A program made the translations under genes and the position numbers. From Bacillota bacterium (GTDB lineage Bacteria > Bacillota > Bacilli > Thermoactinomycetales > DSM-44946): a stretch of 7,514 bases of DNA. The notes under the pieces were generated by a model that was given only the letters and a program-made list of their open reading frames with translations, had not been told where the DNA came from and ran no database searches. The stretch is taken from contig JAJYSD010000045.1 in assembly GCA_021793745.1 (NCBI GenBank), forward strand, positions 1 to 7,514, in the 5' to 3' direction. Positions 1 to 6,088 of the stretch are shown in pieces. Within the stretch, counting starts at the first letter, position 1. Each line of letters starts with the position of its first letter.

Positions 1-419
1 CGATCTGACTCCGGGAGTTGCCGCTCCATTTCGTGGGGAATGTCGAATCCCGCGACGTTTTTCAGGATGTCTGTGATGTGTTGGTCTGCGACGGCTTCAG
101 CGGAAATATCCTCCTCAAAACCTCGGAGGGCGTGGCAAAAACGTTTATCGACCGGCTGAAACAGGAGTTTACCCGAACATGGTGGAGCAAGCTGGCCGCG
201 GCCGTGTTGAAGCCGGGCCTGAAACGCTTTGCAAGGGAGTTTGATTACAAGGAGCACGGAGGGGCTCCCCTGTTGGGATTGTCCGGTCCGATCATCAAAG
301 CGCACGGTTCCTCGGATGCCAGAGCGGTCTATCATGCCGTCCGGCAGGCCCGGTTGTTCGTCGAGCGGGGGGTTATCCCGCAGATCACCGAGGATTTACA
401 TAGAATCGAGAGGGGCTGA
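1..419 (+). CDS. plsX: Phosphate acyltransferase PlsX, C-terminal part (left-truncated, apparent frameshift at bases 6-9)
   Basis: PlsX converts acyl-ACP and phosphate to acyl-phosphate, the acyl donor for PlsY in the first step of membrane phospholipid synthesis. It works as a peripheral protein at the membrane. Only about the last 137 codons are present. Family-typical segments are FVGNVESRD near the start, [33 protein letters not shown] and IKAHGSSDA, ending in the usual charged tail. The window opens inside the gene, so the TTG at 18 is not a real start. The reading frame of this C-terminal part has a TGA at 6-8. Bases 2-7 read Asp-Leu in another frame and join smoothly to Leu-Arg-Glu from base 9 if the A at 8 is removed, so a one-base insertion is likely. 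The stop lies 5 bases before fabH, as expected in an operon. Identity is confident; whether the gene is intact is not known. Confidence 0.88.
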
Positions 420-424
420 ACAGT

Positions 425-1417
425 GTGAAACCGGTGGGGATCATCGGGACGGGTTCATATCTACCGGAAAAGGTCTTGACCAACAAGGATTTGGAAAACA
501 TGGTAGATACGACGGATGAGTGGATCGTCAGCAGGACGGGGATCCGGGAGCGGCGCATCGCCGCGGAAGATCAGGCTTCCTCCGATCTGGCGGTGGAGGC
601 GAGCCGCAAAGCGCTGGAGGCGGCCGGGGTGACGGCGGATCAGCTGGATCTGATCATCGTGGCCACCGTGACCCCCGATATGATGTTCCCGGCGACGGCC
701 TGCCTGCTGCAGGATCGTCTGGGGGCGAAGAAGGCGGCCGCCTTCGATCTGTCCGCCGCATGCTCGGGATTTTTGTACGGGATTGCGACCGCGTCCCAGT
801 TTATCCAAAGCGGCATGTACCGGTATGCCCTGGTGGTCGGTGTGGACTGCCTGTCCAAAATCACCAATTGGGAAGACCGGAACACCTGCGTCCTGTTCGG
901 TGACGGTGCCGGAGCGGTTGTTTTGGGGCCGGTGGAGGAGGGCAGCGGCTTTCTCTCCTTTGAACTGGGTGCCGACGGCTCCGGTGGTGATCTGCTGAAG
1001 CAGCCTGCCGGCGGCTCCCGCCTGCCGGCCAGCCGGGATACGGTGGACGGACGCCTCCATACCATTTCCATGGCCGGCCGGGAGGTCTTCAAATTTGCGG
1101 TTCGCGTGATGGGTAATGCGGCGGAAGAGGCGCTGGCCAAGGCGGGAATGACGAAGGAAGACATCGATTTCCTCGTTCCCCATCAGGCCAACACCCGCAT
1201 CATCGATGCCGCCGTCAAGCGCTTTGGTTTGTCGGAAGAAAAAGTGATCATCAATCTGGATCGTTTTGGAAACATGTCATCGGCATCCATTCCAGTGGCC
1301 TTGGATGAAGCGCTGCACCAGGGACGCATCAAAAAGGGGAACACGCTGGTTCTCGTCGGTTTCGGCGGCGGGCTGACCTGGGGTGCGGCGGTGCTGAAAT
1401 GGTCGATGGACACGTGA
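425..1417 (+). CDS. fabH: Beta-ketoacyl-ACP synthase III (initiating condensing enzyme)
   Basis: FabH condenses a short acyl-CoA primer with malonyl-ACP to start each fatty acid; in Gram-positive relatives the primer is often branched, though the sequence does not show the preference. The 330-residue product has normal family length. It carries the thiolase-fold catalytic triad: Cys113 in SAACSGF, His253 in VPHQAN and Asn283 in FGNMSSAS. The TGIRERR segment near residue 38 and the C-terminal GFGGGLTWG are also typical. The start is GTG at 425, with the purine-rich GAGAGGGG at 408-415 as ribosome-binding site 9 bases upstream; translation from there begins with the family-typical [11 protein letters not shown]. 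It follows plsX by 5 bases and precedes fabD by 29, so co-transcription and perhaps translational coupling are likely. Subtype (FabHA or FabHB) cannot be decided here. Confidence 0.97.
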   Translation: MKPVGIIGTGSYLPEKVLTNKDLENMVDTTDEWIVSRTGIRERRIAAEDQASSDLAVEASRKALEAAGVTADQLDLIIVATVTPDMMFPATACLLQDRLGAKKAAAFDLSAACSGFLYGIATASQFIQSGMYRYALVVGVDCLSKITNWEDRNTCVLFGDGAGAVVLGPVEEGSGFLSFELGADGSGGDLLKQPAGGSRLPASRDTVDGRLHTISMAGREVFKFAVRVMGNAAEEALAKAGMTKEDIDFLVPHQANTRIIDAAVKRFGLSEEKVIINLDRFGNMSSASIPVALDEALHQGRIKKGNTLVLVGFGGGLTWGAAVLKWSMDT

Positions 1418-1430
1418 CGGATGCTGATCG

Positions 1431-1437
1431 AGAGGAG
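1431..1437 (+). promoter_or_regulatory. Ribosome-binding site that fixes the fabD start
   Basis: AGAGGAG lies 9 bases before the ATG at 1447 and falls in the 29-base gap after the fabH stop. It supports the 1447 start over an in-frame ATG at 1399, which lies inside the end of fabH and would add 16 residues not seen in the family. Confidence 0.8.
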
Positions 1438-1446
1438 CGGAGAGAA

Positions 1447-2406
1447 ATGGGAAAAATCGCTTTTCTCTTTCCAGGCCAGGGATCCCAGAAGGTCGGGATG
1501 GGGAAGGATCTCGCCGAAGTGCACCCAGGTGCAAAGGAGATCTTCGCCAAGGCGGATGAGGCCCTCGGCTTTTCCCTCTCCCGCCTCTGTTTTGAGGGGC
1601 CCGAGGAAAAACTCCGTTTGACCGCCTATACCCAGCCGGCCATTTTGAGCACCAGCATCGCGCTTTACACGGCCTTTTCCGAGGGGGGGATCGTTCCGGA
1701 CCTGGTGGCCGGACACAGTCTGGGCGAGTATTCGGCCCTGGTCGCTGCCGGTTCGATCGATTTTGCCGATGCCGTCCGCACCGTCCACCGGCGGGGGACC
1801 TTCATGGAAGAGGCGGTTCCGGCAGGAAAAGGCGCCATGTCGGCGGTGATGGGCCTCGACCGGGAAGTGTTGGAGCAGGTATGCCGGGAAGTGTCCCGGG
1901 AAGGCCATCTGGTGGAGCCGGCCAACCTGAATGCGCCCGGACAAATCGTGATTTCGGGGCACAGGGAAGCGGTGGAGGAAGGGGGCGAACGGGCCCGGCA
2001 GGCCGGTGCCCGACGGGTAATTCCGCTGGCGGTGAGCGGTCCCTTCCATTCCAGCCTGATGAAGCCGGCGGCGGAGCGGCTCTCGGAGGCGTTGGCGGAT
2101 GTGGTCATCACCGATGCAAAGGTCCCCGTGGTGGCCAACGTGTCGGCACGTCCCGTGACAGAGGCCCAAGCGATCCGTCAATCTTTGATCGATCAGGTGG
2201 CCTCCCCCGTGCTGTGGGAAGACAGCGTTCGCTGGATGATGGAGCAGGGAGTGGATACCTTCGTGGAGATCGGGCCCGGAAATGTGTTGACCGGTTTGGT
2301 GCGGAAGATCCATCGACGGGTGACCGCCCTGTCGGTGCAGGATGTTCCTTCCCTGGAAAAGGCGCTGCAGGAGCTGAAGAAATCGTCCTTGGGACGCAAT
2401 CCCTGA
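1447..2406 (+). CDS. fabD: Malonyl-CoA:ACP transacylase
   Basis: FabD moves the malonyl group from CoA to the phosphopantetheine of AcpP, supplying the extender unit used by FabH and FabF. The product is 319 residues, close to usual family length. Visible signatures are the N-terminal FLFPGQGSQ with GQGSQ near residues 10-14, the nucleophile elbow [10 protein letters not shown] with Ser91, Arg116 in the RRGTFM segment, the catalytic His201 in SGPFHSSLM, Gln250, and the C-terminal EIGPGNVL. These match the Ser-His-Arg-Gln active site described for this family. The ATG at 1447 is chosen because [14 protein letters not shown] is the canonical beginning and a good ribosome-binding site precedes it. 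It sits between fabH and fabG in the same direction, with a 22-base gap to fabG. Confidence 0.97.
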   Translation: MGKIAFLFPGQGSQKVGMGKDLAEVHPGAKEIFAKADEALGFSLSRLCFEGPEEKLRLTAYTQPAILSTSIALYTAFSEGGIVPDLVAGHSLGEYSALVAAGSIDFADAVRTVHRRGTFMEEAVPAGKGAMSAVMGLDREVLEQVCREVSREGHLVEPANLNAPGQIVISGHREAVEEGGERARQAGARRVIPLAVSGPFHSSLMKPAAERLSEALADVVITDAKVPVVANVSARPVTEAQAIRQSLIDQVASPVLWEDSVRWMMEQGVDTFVEIGPGNVLTGLVRKIHRRVTALSVQDVPSLEKALQELKKSSLGRNP

Positions 2407-2410
2407 CCTA

Positions 2411-2418
2411 AAAGGAGG
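2411..2418 (+). promoter_or_regulatory. Near-perfect ribosome-binding site of fabG
   Basis: AAAGGAGG is a full-length match to the anti-Shine-Dalgarno sequence. It is only 1 base from the ATG at 2420 but 10 bases from the in-frame ATG at 2429, so it selects 2429 as the start. It is the best ribosome-binding site in the window. Confidence 0.85.
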
Positions 2419-2428
2419 AATGTTCTCC

Positions 2429-3172
2429 ATGTTATCCGGAAAAGTGGCGATTGTGACCGGCGGATCCCGGGGGATTGGAAGGGCCGTTTCCATCGCCCTG
2501 GCCGATGCGGGTGCCGATGTGGTCGTCGTCTATGCGGGCAATCGGCAGGGAGCCGAAGAGACGGTGACCGAAATCGAGAAGCGGGAGCGCCGGGGGATGA
2601 TGATCCAGGCGGACGTCTCCCGGGCGGACCAGGTGGATGCGGCGGTGAAGCAGGTCATGGAACGCTTCGGCCGGATCGACATTTTGGTCAACAACGCCGG
2701 CATTACCCGGGACAACCTGGTTCTCCGAATGAAGGAGGAGGACTGGGACCGGGTGATCGACACCAACCTGAAGGGGACCTTCCTCTTCAGCAAAGCGGTG
2801 ATCCGGCCGATGATGAAGCAGCGGTCCGGACGGATCATCAATATCGGATCGGTGGTGGGCGTCAGCGGAAACCCGGGACAGGCCAACTACGTGGCGGCCA
2901 AGGCGGGGGTTATCGGTATGACGAAGTCGATGGCCCGGGAATTGGCCAGCCGCGGGATTACGGTGAACGCGGTCGCTCCCGGATTTATCGAGACGGATAT
3001 GACGGCCGTTCTGGGGGATGAGGTGCGCAATCAGATCTTGAGCCAAATTCCCCTTGCCCGGTTCGGCTCTCCGGAGGACGTGGCCTCCGCCGTCCGGTTT
3101 CTCGCCTCGGAGGATGCGGCTTACATTACCGGTCAAACCCTGCATGTCGACGGGGGAATGGTCATGGTTTGA
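2429..3172 (+). CDS. fabG: 3-oxoacyl-ACP reductase (NADPH-dependent, SDR family)
   Basis: FabG reduces 3-ketoacyl-ACP to 3-hydroxyacyl-ACP with NADPH, the first reduction of each elongation round. The 247-residue product is a classical short-chain dehydrogenase. The cofactor glycine motif TGGSRGIG is at residues 10-17, NNAG at 88-91, and the catalytic tetrad is Asn113, Ser141, Tyr154 and Lys158 (the YVAAK segment). The APGFIETDM loop at 183-191 and the C-terminal VDGGMVM are typical of FabG rather than of other short-chain dehydrogenases. The start is ATG 2429; an ATG 9 bases upstream lies too close to the Shine-Dalgarno sequence. It lies directly after fabD. Its stop codon overlaps the base of a hairpin that begins the gap before acpP. 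Confidence 0.97.
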   Translation: MLSGKVAIVTGGSRGIGRAVSIALADAGADVVVVYAGNRQGAEETVTEIEKRERRGMMIQADVSRADQVDAAVKQVMERFGRIDILVNNAGITRDNLVLRMKEEDWDRVIDTNLKGTFLFSKAVIRPMMKQRSGRIINIGSVVGVSGNPGQANYVAAKAGVIGMTKSMARELASRGITVNAVAPGFIETDMTAVLGDEVRNQILSQIPLARFGSPEDVASAVRFLASEDAAYITGQTLHVDGGMVMV

Positions 3173-3198
3173 TCCCGCTTTTCGTTGAAAGGGGGGAT
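3172..3198 (+). other. Hairpin at the fabG stop codon without a T-tract
   Basis: Left arm 3172-3183 and right arm 3187-3198 pair over 12 positions with one G-G mismatch and one G-T wobble, leaving a 3-base loop. The stem begins in the last base of the fabG stop codon. No run of T follows (the next bases are GCACCGG), so it is not a standard intrinsic terminator. It might block 3' exonucleases, serve as an RNA-processing site, or weakly attenuate transcription. The pairing is seen directly; the function is inferred. Confidence 0.5.
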
Positions 3199-3236
3199 GC
3201 ACCGGAAGCGATGCCGCACGAAGGGAAATTGTCTTC

Positions 3237-3266
3237 TTGTATCCTCACCTCAATTTTTGCTAATCT
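3237..3266 (+). promoter_or_regulatory. Weak candidate promoter for acpP
   Basis: The gap before acpP becomes clearly AT-rich at about 3227-3272, unlike its surroundings. A -35-like TTGTAT at 3237-3242 is followed by GCTAAT at 3259-3264 (16-base spacer, 4 of 6 matches to TATAAT), or alternatively TAATCT at 3261-3266 with an extended TG at 3258-3259. Neither box is a good consensus match. Bacillus subtilis is known to express acpA partly from its own promoter, which makes one plausible here. Confidence 0.3.
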
Positions 3267-3269
3267 TGA

Positions 3270-3282
3270 ATAGGTGTCCTAT
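3270..3282. repeat. Small perfect inverted repeat in the acpP leader
   Basis: ATAGG and CCTAT form 5-base perfect arms around TGT. The repeat lies just downstream of the candidate promoter and about 10 bases before the acpP ribosome-binding site, where an operator could sit. It does not resemble the FapR operator as I recall it. Arms this short can arise by chance. Confidence 0.25.
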
Positions 3283-3307
3283 CACCAGAAAGGGGAGGTG
3301 AACGGAG

Positions 3308-3544
3308 ATGTCCGATACGCTGGAGCGCGTCAAGCGCATCATCGTCGACCGGCTGGGAGTGGATCCGTCCCAGGTGACACCGGAAGCGTCCATCAAAGAG
3401 GATCTGGATGCCGATTCCCTCGATGTGATGGACCTGGTATTGGAGCTGGAAGATGAGTTTGGCATGGAGATTTCCGATGAAGAGGCGGAAAAGATTTCTA
3501 CGGTAGGAGACGTGGTTCAATACATCGAATCGCATCAAAAGTAA
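3308..3544 (+). CDS. acpP: Acyl carrier protein
   Basis: AcpP carries the growing acyl chain on a 4'-phosphopantetheine arm and serves FabD, FabH, FabG, FabF and PlsX. The product is 78 residues, acidic and helical, as in the family. The arm attaches to Ser37 in the [10 protein letters not shown] segment; the helix II recognition region that follows ([18 protein letters not shown]) is nearly canonical. The ATG at 3308 is preceded by a strong ribosome-binding site, AGGGGAGGTG at 3291-3300, at 7 bases. The gene is set apart from its neighbours, with a 135-base gap before it and a 102-base gap after it, each holding a hairpin. This suggests that its mRNA level is set separately, in keeping with the high abundance of ACP in bacteria. 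Confidence 0.98.
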   Translation: MSDTLERVKRIIVDRLGVDPSQVTPEASIKEDLDADSLDVMDLVLELEDEFGMEISDEEAEKISTVGDVVQYIESHQK

Positions 3545-3554
3545 GCCAAGCAAA

Positions 3555-3585
3555 AAAGTCCCGTCGTGTTTTCGCGCGGGACTTT
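3555..3585 (+). terminator. Hairpin terminator after acpP, stronger on the opposite strand
   Basis: AAAGTCCCG (3555-3563) and CGGGACTTT (3577-3585) form a perfect 9-base-pair stem with a 13-base loop, starting 10 bases after the acpP stop. On the + strand the tail is short and mixed (TTT, then CTCCCTGTCCTTT), so termination is probably partial and allows read-through into fabF. Read on the - strand, the same stem is followed by TTTTTTG, a better U-tract. It may therefore act in both directions. Confidence 0.65.
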
Positions 3586-3646
3586 CTCCCTGTCCTTTAT
3601 CGGAAAGCGTTTTGACTCATTTTGAAGATGAAAGGCGGTAGCCGAA

Positions 3647-4903
3647 GTGAGACGGGTAGTGATTACCGGAGTGGGAGTCATCTCCCCGATCGGGAATGAT
3701 CGCTCCACGTTTTGGAACAACTTGACCGCCGGCAAATCCGGAGTGGGGCCGATTACCCAGTTTGACCCGAGCGATTTTCCAGTCCGGATCGCGGCCGAAG
3801 TAAAGGACTTTAATCCGTTGGATTATTTGGAACGAAAAGAAGCCCGGCGCATGGACCGTTTTGTCCAGTTCGCCGTGGTCGCATCCCGGATGGCGCTGGA
3901 GGATGCCGGTCTGGACATGTCGAAGGAGGATCCCGACCGGGTCGGCGTCTACATCGGGTCCGGTATCGGCGGCCTGGCCACCTGGGAGGAGCAGCACCAA
4001 ATCCTCTTGAAGAGGGGACCGAAGCGCGTCAGCCCCTTTTTCATTCCGATGATGATCGCCAACATGGCCGCCGGCCAGGTATCGATCGCCACCGGGGCGA
4101 AGGGACCCAGCAGCGCGGCCATCTCCGCCTGTGCGACGGGTACCCATTCCATCGGCGATGCCTTCAAGATCATTCAACGCGGCGATGCCGATGTGATGAT
4201 TGCCGGAGGTGCGGAAGCGACCATTCGTCCGCTGGCCTTTGCCGGTTTCTGTGCCGCCCAGGCCTTGTCCAAGCGGAATGAGGAACCGGAAAAGGCGAGC
4301 CGTCCCTTTGACGGAGAGCGGGATGGATTTGTGATGGGCGAAGGAGCCGGGATTCTCATCCTGGAAAGCTTGGAACACGCCTTGAAGCGGGGTGCTCCCA
4401 TCATCGCGGAGGTGGCGGGCTACGGAATGACCGGAGACGCCTACCATCTCACGCAGCCGGCTCCGGAAGGGGAGGGAGCGGCCCGTTCGATGCTCCGGGC
4501 CATTCGGGACGCCGGGCTTGAGCCGGAGGAGATCGATTATATCAACGCCCATGGAACCTCGACGGAATACAACGATAAATTTGAGACCCTGGCCATCAAG
4601 AAGGTGTTCGGGGAACACGCCTACCAGCTGGCCGTCAGCTCCAACAAATCGATGATCGGCCATCTGCTGGGAGCCGCAGGCGGGGTGGAAGCGATCGCTA
4701 CGGCGCTCACCCTGAAGCACCAGGTGATTCCGCCGACGATCAACTACGAGCATCCCGATCCCGATTGCGATCTGGACTACGTTCCCAACGAAGCGCGGCG
4801 GACCCGAGTGCGGGCAGCCCTGTCCAATTCCCTGGGGTTCGGCGGTCACAACGCGACGCTGGCGTTCAAGGCATTCGACGATCAAGGGCAGGACTTGGGG
4901 TGA
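3647..4903 (+). CDS. fabF: Beta-ketoacyl-ACP synthase II (elongating condensing enzyme)
   Basis: FabF condenses acyl-ACP with malonyl-ACP in the elongation rounds and sets chain length, often with temperature dependence. The 418-residue product has usual family length. The Cys-His-His active site is visible: Cys162 in SACATGTHS, His302 in NAHGTST and His339 in [11 protein letters not shown], with the conserved Lys334. Gating residues Ile107 (GSGIGG) and Phe398 (SLGFGGHN) are also present. Translation starts at GTG 3647, giving the canonical [23 protein letters not shown] at 3631-3638 is a fair ribosome-binding site 8 bases upstream. Around Lys334 the sequence is SSNKSMIGH where FabF proteins usually have SSTKSMTGH. 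No convincing promoter precedes it, so it probably depends on read-through past the acpP hairpin. The stop is 6 bases before rnc. Confidence 0.97.
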   Translation: MRRVVITGVGVISPIGNDRSTFWNNLTAGKSGVGPITQFDPSDFPVRIAAEVKDFNPLDYLERKEARRMDRFVQFAVVASRMALEDAGLDMSKEDPDRVGVYIGSGIGGLATWEEQHQILLKRGPKRVSPFFIPMMIANMAAGQVSIATGAKGPSSAAISACATGTHSIGDAFKIIQRGDADVMIAGGAEATIRPLAFAGFCAAQALSKRNEEPEKASRPFDGERDGFVMGEGAGILILESLEHALKRGAPIIAEVAGYGMTGDAYHLTQPAPEGEGAARSMLRAIRDAGLEPEEIDYINAHGTSTEYNDKFETLAIKKVFGEHAYQLAVSSNKSMIGHLLGAAGGVEAIATALTLKHQVIPPTINYEHPDPDCDLDYVPNEARRTRVRAALSNSLGFGGHNATLAFKAFDDQGQDLG

Positions 4904-4909
4904 CGGCGG

Positions 4910-5599
4910 ATGGACCTGATCGAACTGGAAGAACAGCTCGGAATTTCTATTCGAAATCCCGAGCTGTTTCGCCAGGCTTTCACCCATACTTCCTTCGCCC
5001 ATGAGCGGCGGGACGAAACGCCTCCCGACCACAATGAGCGATTGGAGTTTTTGGGAGATGCGGTGCTGGAGCTGCTCGTTTCGGAGCACCTGTATCACCG
5101 ATATCCCGAAAAAAACGAGGGGGAACTGACCCGGATGCGGGCGCGGGTGGTTTGCGAGCCTTCCCTGGCCCAATTTGCCGAAGAGTTGGGTTTTGGTCAG
5201 CTTGTCCGGCTGGGTAAGGGGGAGGAAATGACCGGCGGTCGCCAGCGCCCTGCCCTCTTGGCGGACCTTTTTGAGGCCTTTGTCGGTGCCCTCTACCTGG
5301 ACCAAGGGTTGGAGGGAGCGAGGCGGTTTCTTCAAAAGGTCGTCTTTACCCGAATCGACGAGGATTGGCTGTCCCGGATCATCGACGCCAAAACGCGACT
5401 TCAGGAGGTTGTCCAACAGGAGCGGACCGGTTCCCTGACTTACCGCATTGTCGATGAGTGGGGGCCTGCCCACGATCGTCACTTCGTGGCGGAGGTTCAC
5501 CTGGACGGACGGCGGTTGGGCAGGGGGACGGGCCGCTCCAAAAAAGAAGCGGAGCAGGAAGCGGCAACGATGGCTTTGAAGGAGCTGGATCGCTTTTGA
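4910..5599 (+). CDS. rnc: Ribonuclease III
   Basis: RNase III cuts double-stranded RNA, processing the rRNA precursor and regulating some mRNAs. The 229-residue product contains an N-terminal RNase III domain (about 5-150) and a C-terminal double-stranded RNA-binding domain (about 158-228). The signature NERLEFLGDAVLEL is at 42-55. The acidic metal-binding residues are Glu46, Asp50, Asp119 and Glu122 (LLADLFEAFVGALYLD region). The C-terminal GRGTGRSKKEAEQEAA is the typical end of the RNA-binding domain. The ATG at 4910 lies 6 bases after the fabF stop; the ribosome-binding site is probably GGGGTGA at 4897-4903, which overlaps the fabF end and suggests translational coupling. Position after the fab genes and before smc matches a common Firmicutes arrangement. 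Confidence 0.97.
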   Translation: MDLIELEEQLGISIRNPELFRQAFTHTSFAHERRDETPPDHNERLEFLGDAVLELLVSEHLYHRYPEKNEGELTRMRARVVCEPSLAQFAEELGFGQLVRLGKGEEMTGGRQRPALLADLFEAFVGALYLDQGLEGARRFLQKVVFTRIDEDWLSRIIDAKTRLQEVVQQERTGSLTYRIVDEWGPAHDRHFVAEVHLDGRRLGRGTGRSKKEAEQEAATMALKELDRF

Positions 5600-5608
5600 G
5601 GAAACAGG

Positions 5609-5650
5609 ACCACCGGACCCCCCATGAAAGGTCGGTGGTTTTCCCGTTTT
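5609..5650 (+). terminator. Intrinsic terminator after rnc
   Basis: ACCACCGGACC (5609-5619) pairs with GGTCGGTGGT (5630-5639), giving ten base pairs with a single bulged G and a 10-base loop. It is followed by TTTTCCCGTTTTT, an interrupted T-tract. It starts 10 bases after the rnc stop and probably ends most of the fab-rnc transcript, separating it from csaA and smc. Confidence 0.75.
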
Positions 5651-5690
5651 TAGCCGAAAAGGAAATGAGTCCACTCCGGAGAAATGGAAA

Positions 5691-5697
5691 AGAGGGG
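5691..5697 (+). promoter_or_regulatory. Ribosome-binding site of csaA
   Basis: AGAGGGG is 6 bases before the ATG at 5704 and 15 bases before the in-frame ATG at 5713. Spacing favours 5704 as the start. Confidence 0.7.
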
Positions 5698-5700
5698 CGT

Positions 5701-5718
5701 GCAATGCAGGCAATGCAG
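5701..5718 (+). repeat. Tandem 9-base duplication across the csaA start
   Basis: GCAATGCAG occurs twice back to back, at 5701-5709 and 5710-5718. Each copy carries an in-frame ATG, so the protein begins Met-Gln-Ala-Met-Gln. The upstream copy has the better distance to the ribosome-binding site. Confidence 0.8.
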
Positions 5719-6045
5719 GTGACCTATGCCGATTTTGAAAAGATTGAGATGCGGGTGGGAAAGGTGATCCGGGCGGAACCCTTTCCCCGGGCCCGGAAAC
5801 CGGCTTATCGATTGTGGATCGACTTTGGCGCATTGGGGATTCGCAAAAGCAGTGCCCAAATTACCAAGTTGTACAAACCGGAAGATCTGATCGGCCGTCA
5901 GGTGATCGCTGTGACCAATTTTCCGCCGCTCCAGGTTGCCGATTTTATGTCGGAGGTGCTCGTTCTCGGCGTGGTTCTGAAAGACGGGGAAGTCTCCCTG
6001 ATCGGCCCGGATCGGGAGGTTCCCCTGGGGAGTCGGATCCTGTAA
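5704..6045 (+). CDS. csaA: CsaA, OB-fold tRNA-binding / export-chaperone-like protein
   Basis: CsaA is a small cytoplasmic homodimer with the OB-fold tRNA-binding domain seen in EMAP-II and the methionyl-tRNA synthetase C-terminus. In Bacillus subtilis it was described as a chaperone linked to the Sec export path; tRNA binding has also been proposed, and its main role is not settled. The product is 113 residues, against about 110 for the B. subtilis protein as I recall it. Matching segments are the [12 protein letters not shown] beginning, LWIDFG, the [14 protein letters not shown] region, [10 protein letters not shown] and SEVLVLG. The frame is open far upstream into rnc, but the Shine-Dalgarno sequence and homology favour 5704; 5713 and 5665 are less likely starts. 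It follows the rnc terminator and precedes smc by 43 bases. No clear promoter was found in the roughly 50 bases between the terminator and the start. Confidence 0.92.
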   Translation: MQAMQVTYADFEKIEMRVGKVIRAEPFPRARKPAYRLWIDFGALGIRKSSAQITKLYKPEDLIGRQVIAVTNFPPLQVADFMSEVLVLGVVLKDGEVSLIGPDREVPLGSRIL

Positions 6046-6088
6046 AAACACTGGCATATCGAACTCCGGATAGGAAGGGGGGAGCGGG

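Noticed and set aside
18..20. TTG as a start codon for the first gene
   Set aside because: It falls inside the conserved body of PlsX and has no ribosome-binding site; the gene clearly continues to the left of the window.
1399..1446. An upstream fabD start overlapping the end of fabH
   Set aside because: It would add 16 hydrophilic residues absent from the family, and the ribosome-binding site points to 1447.
1183..2493. A 436-codon - strand frame opposite fabH and fabD
   Set aside because: It is fully antisense to confirmed genes with catalytic residues, and has no recognisable domain.
3173..3307. A FapR operator before acpP
   Set aside because: I found no match to the TTAGTACC-type palindrome as I recall it; the only inverted repeat there (3270-3282) has a different sequence.
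3612..3617. TTGACT as a -35 box for a fabF promoter
   Set aside because: No acceptable -10 box lies 16-18 bases downstream, where the sequence is GGCGGTAG and overlaps the ribosome-binding site.
5458..5703. A longer csaA reading frame starting inside rnc
   Set aside because: The added stretch is out-of-frame rnc sequence plus the terminator; CsaA homology begins just after 5704.
3617..5833. A 738-codon open frame on the - strand covering fabF, rnc and part of csaA
   Set aside because: It lies antisense to three clearly identified genes, its translation looks like low-complexity Pro/Arg/His-rich shadow sequence, and no family motif is visible. Long antisense frames are expected in GC-rich genes with biased codons.
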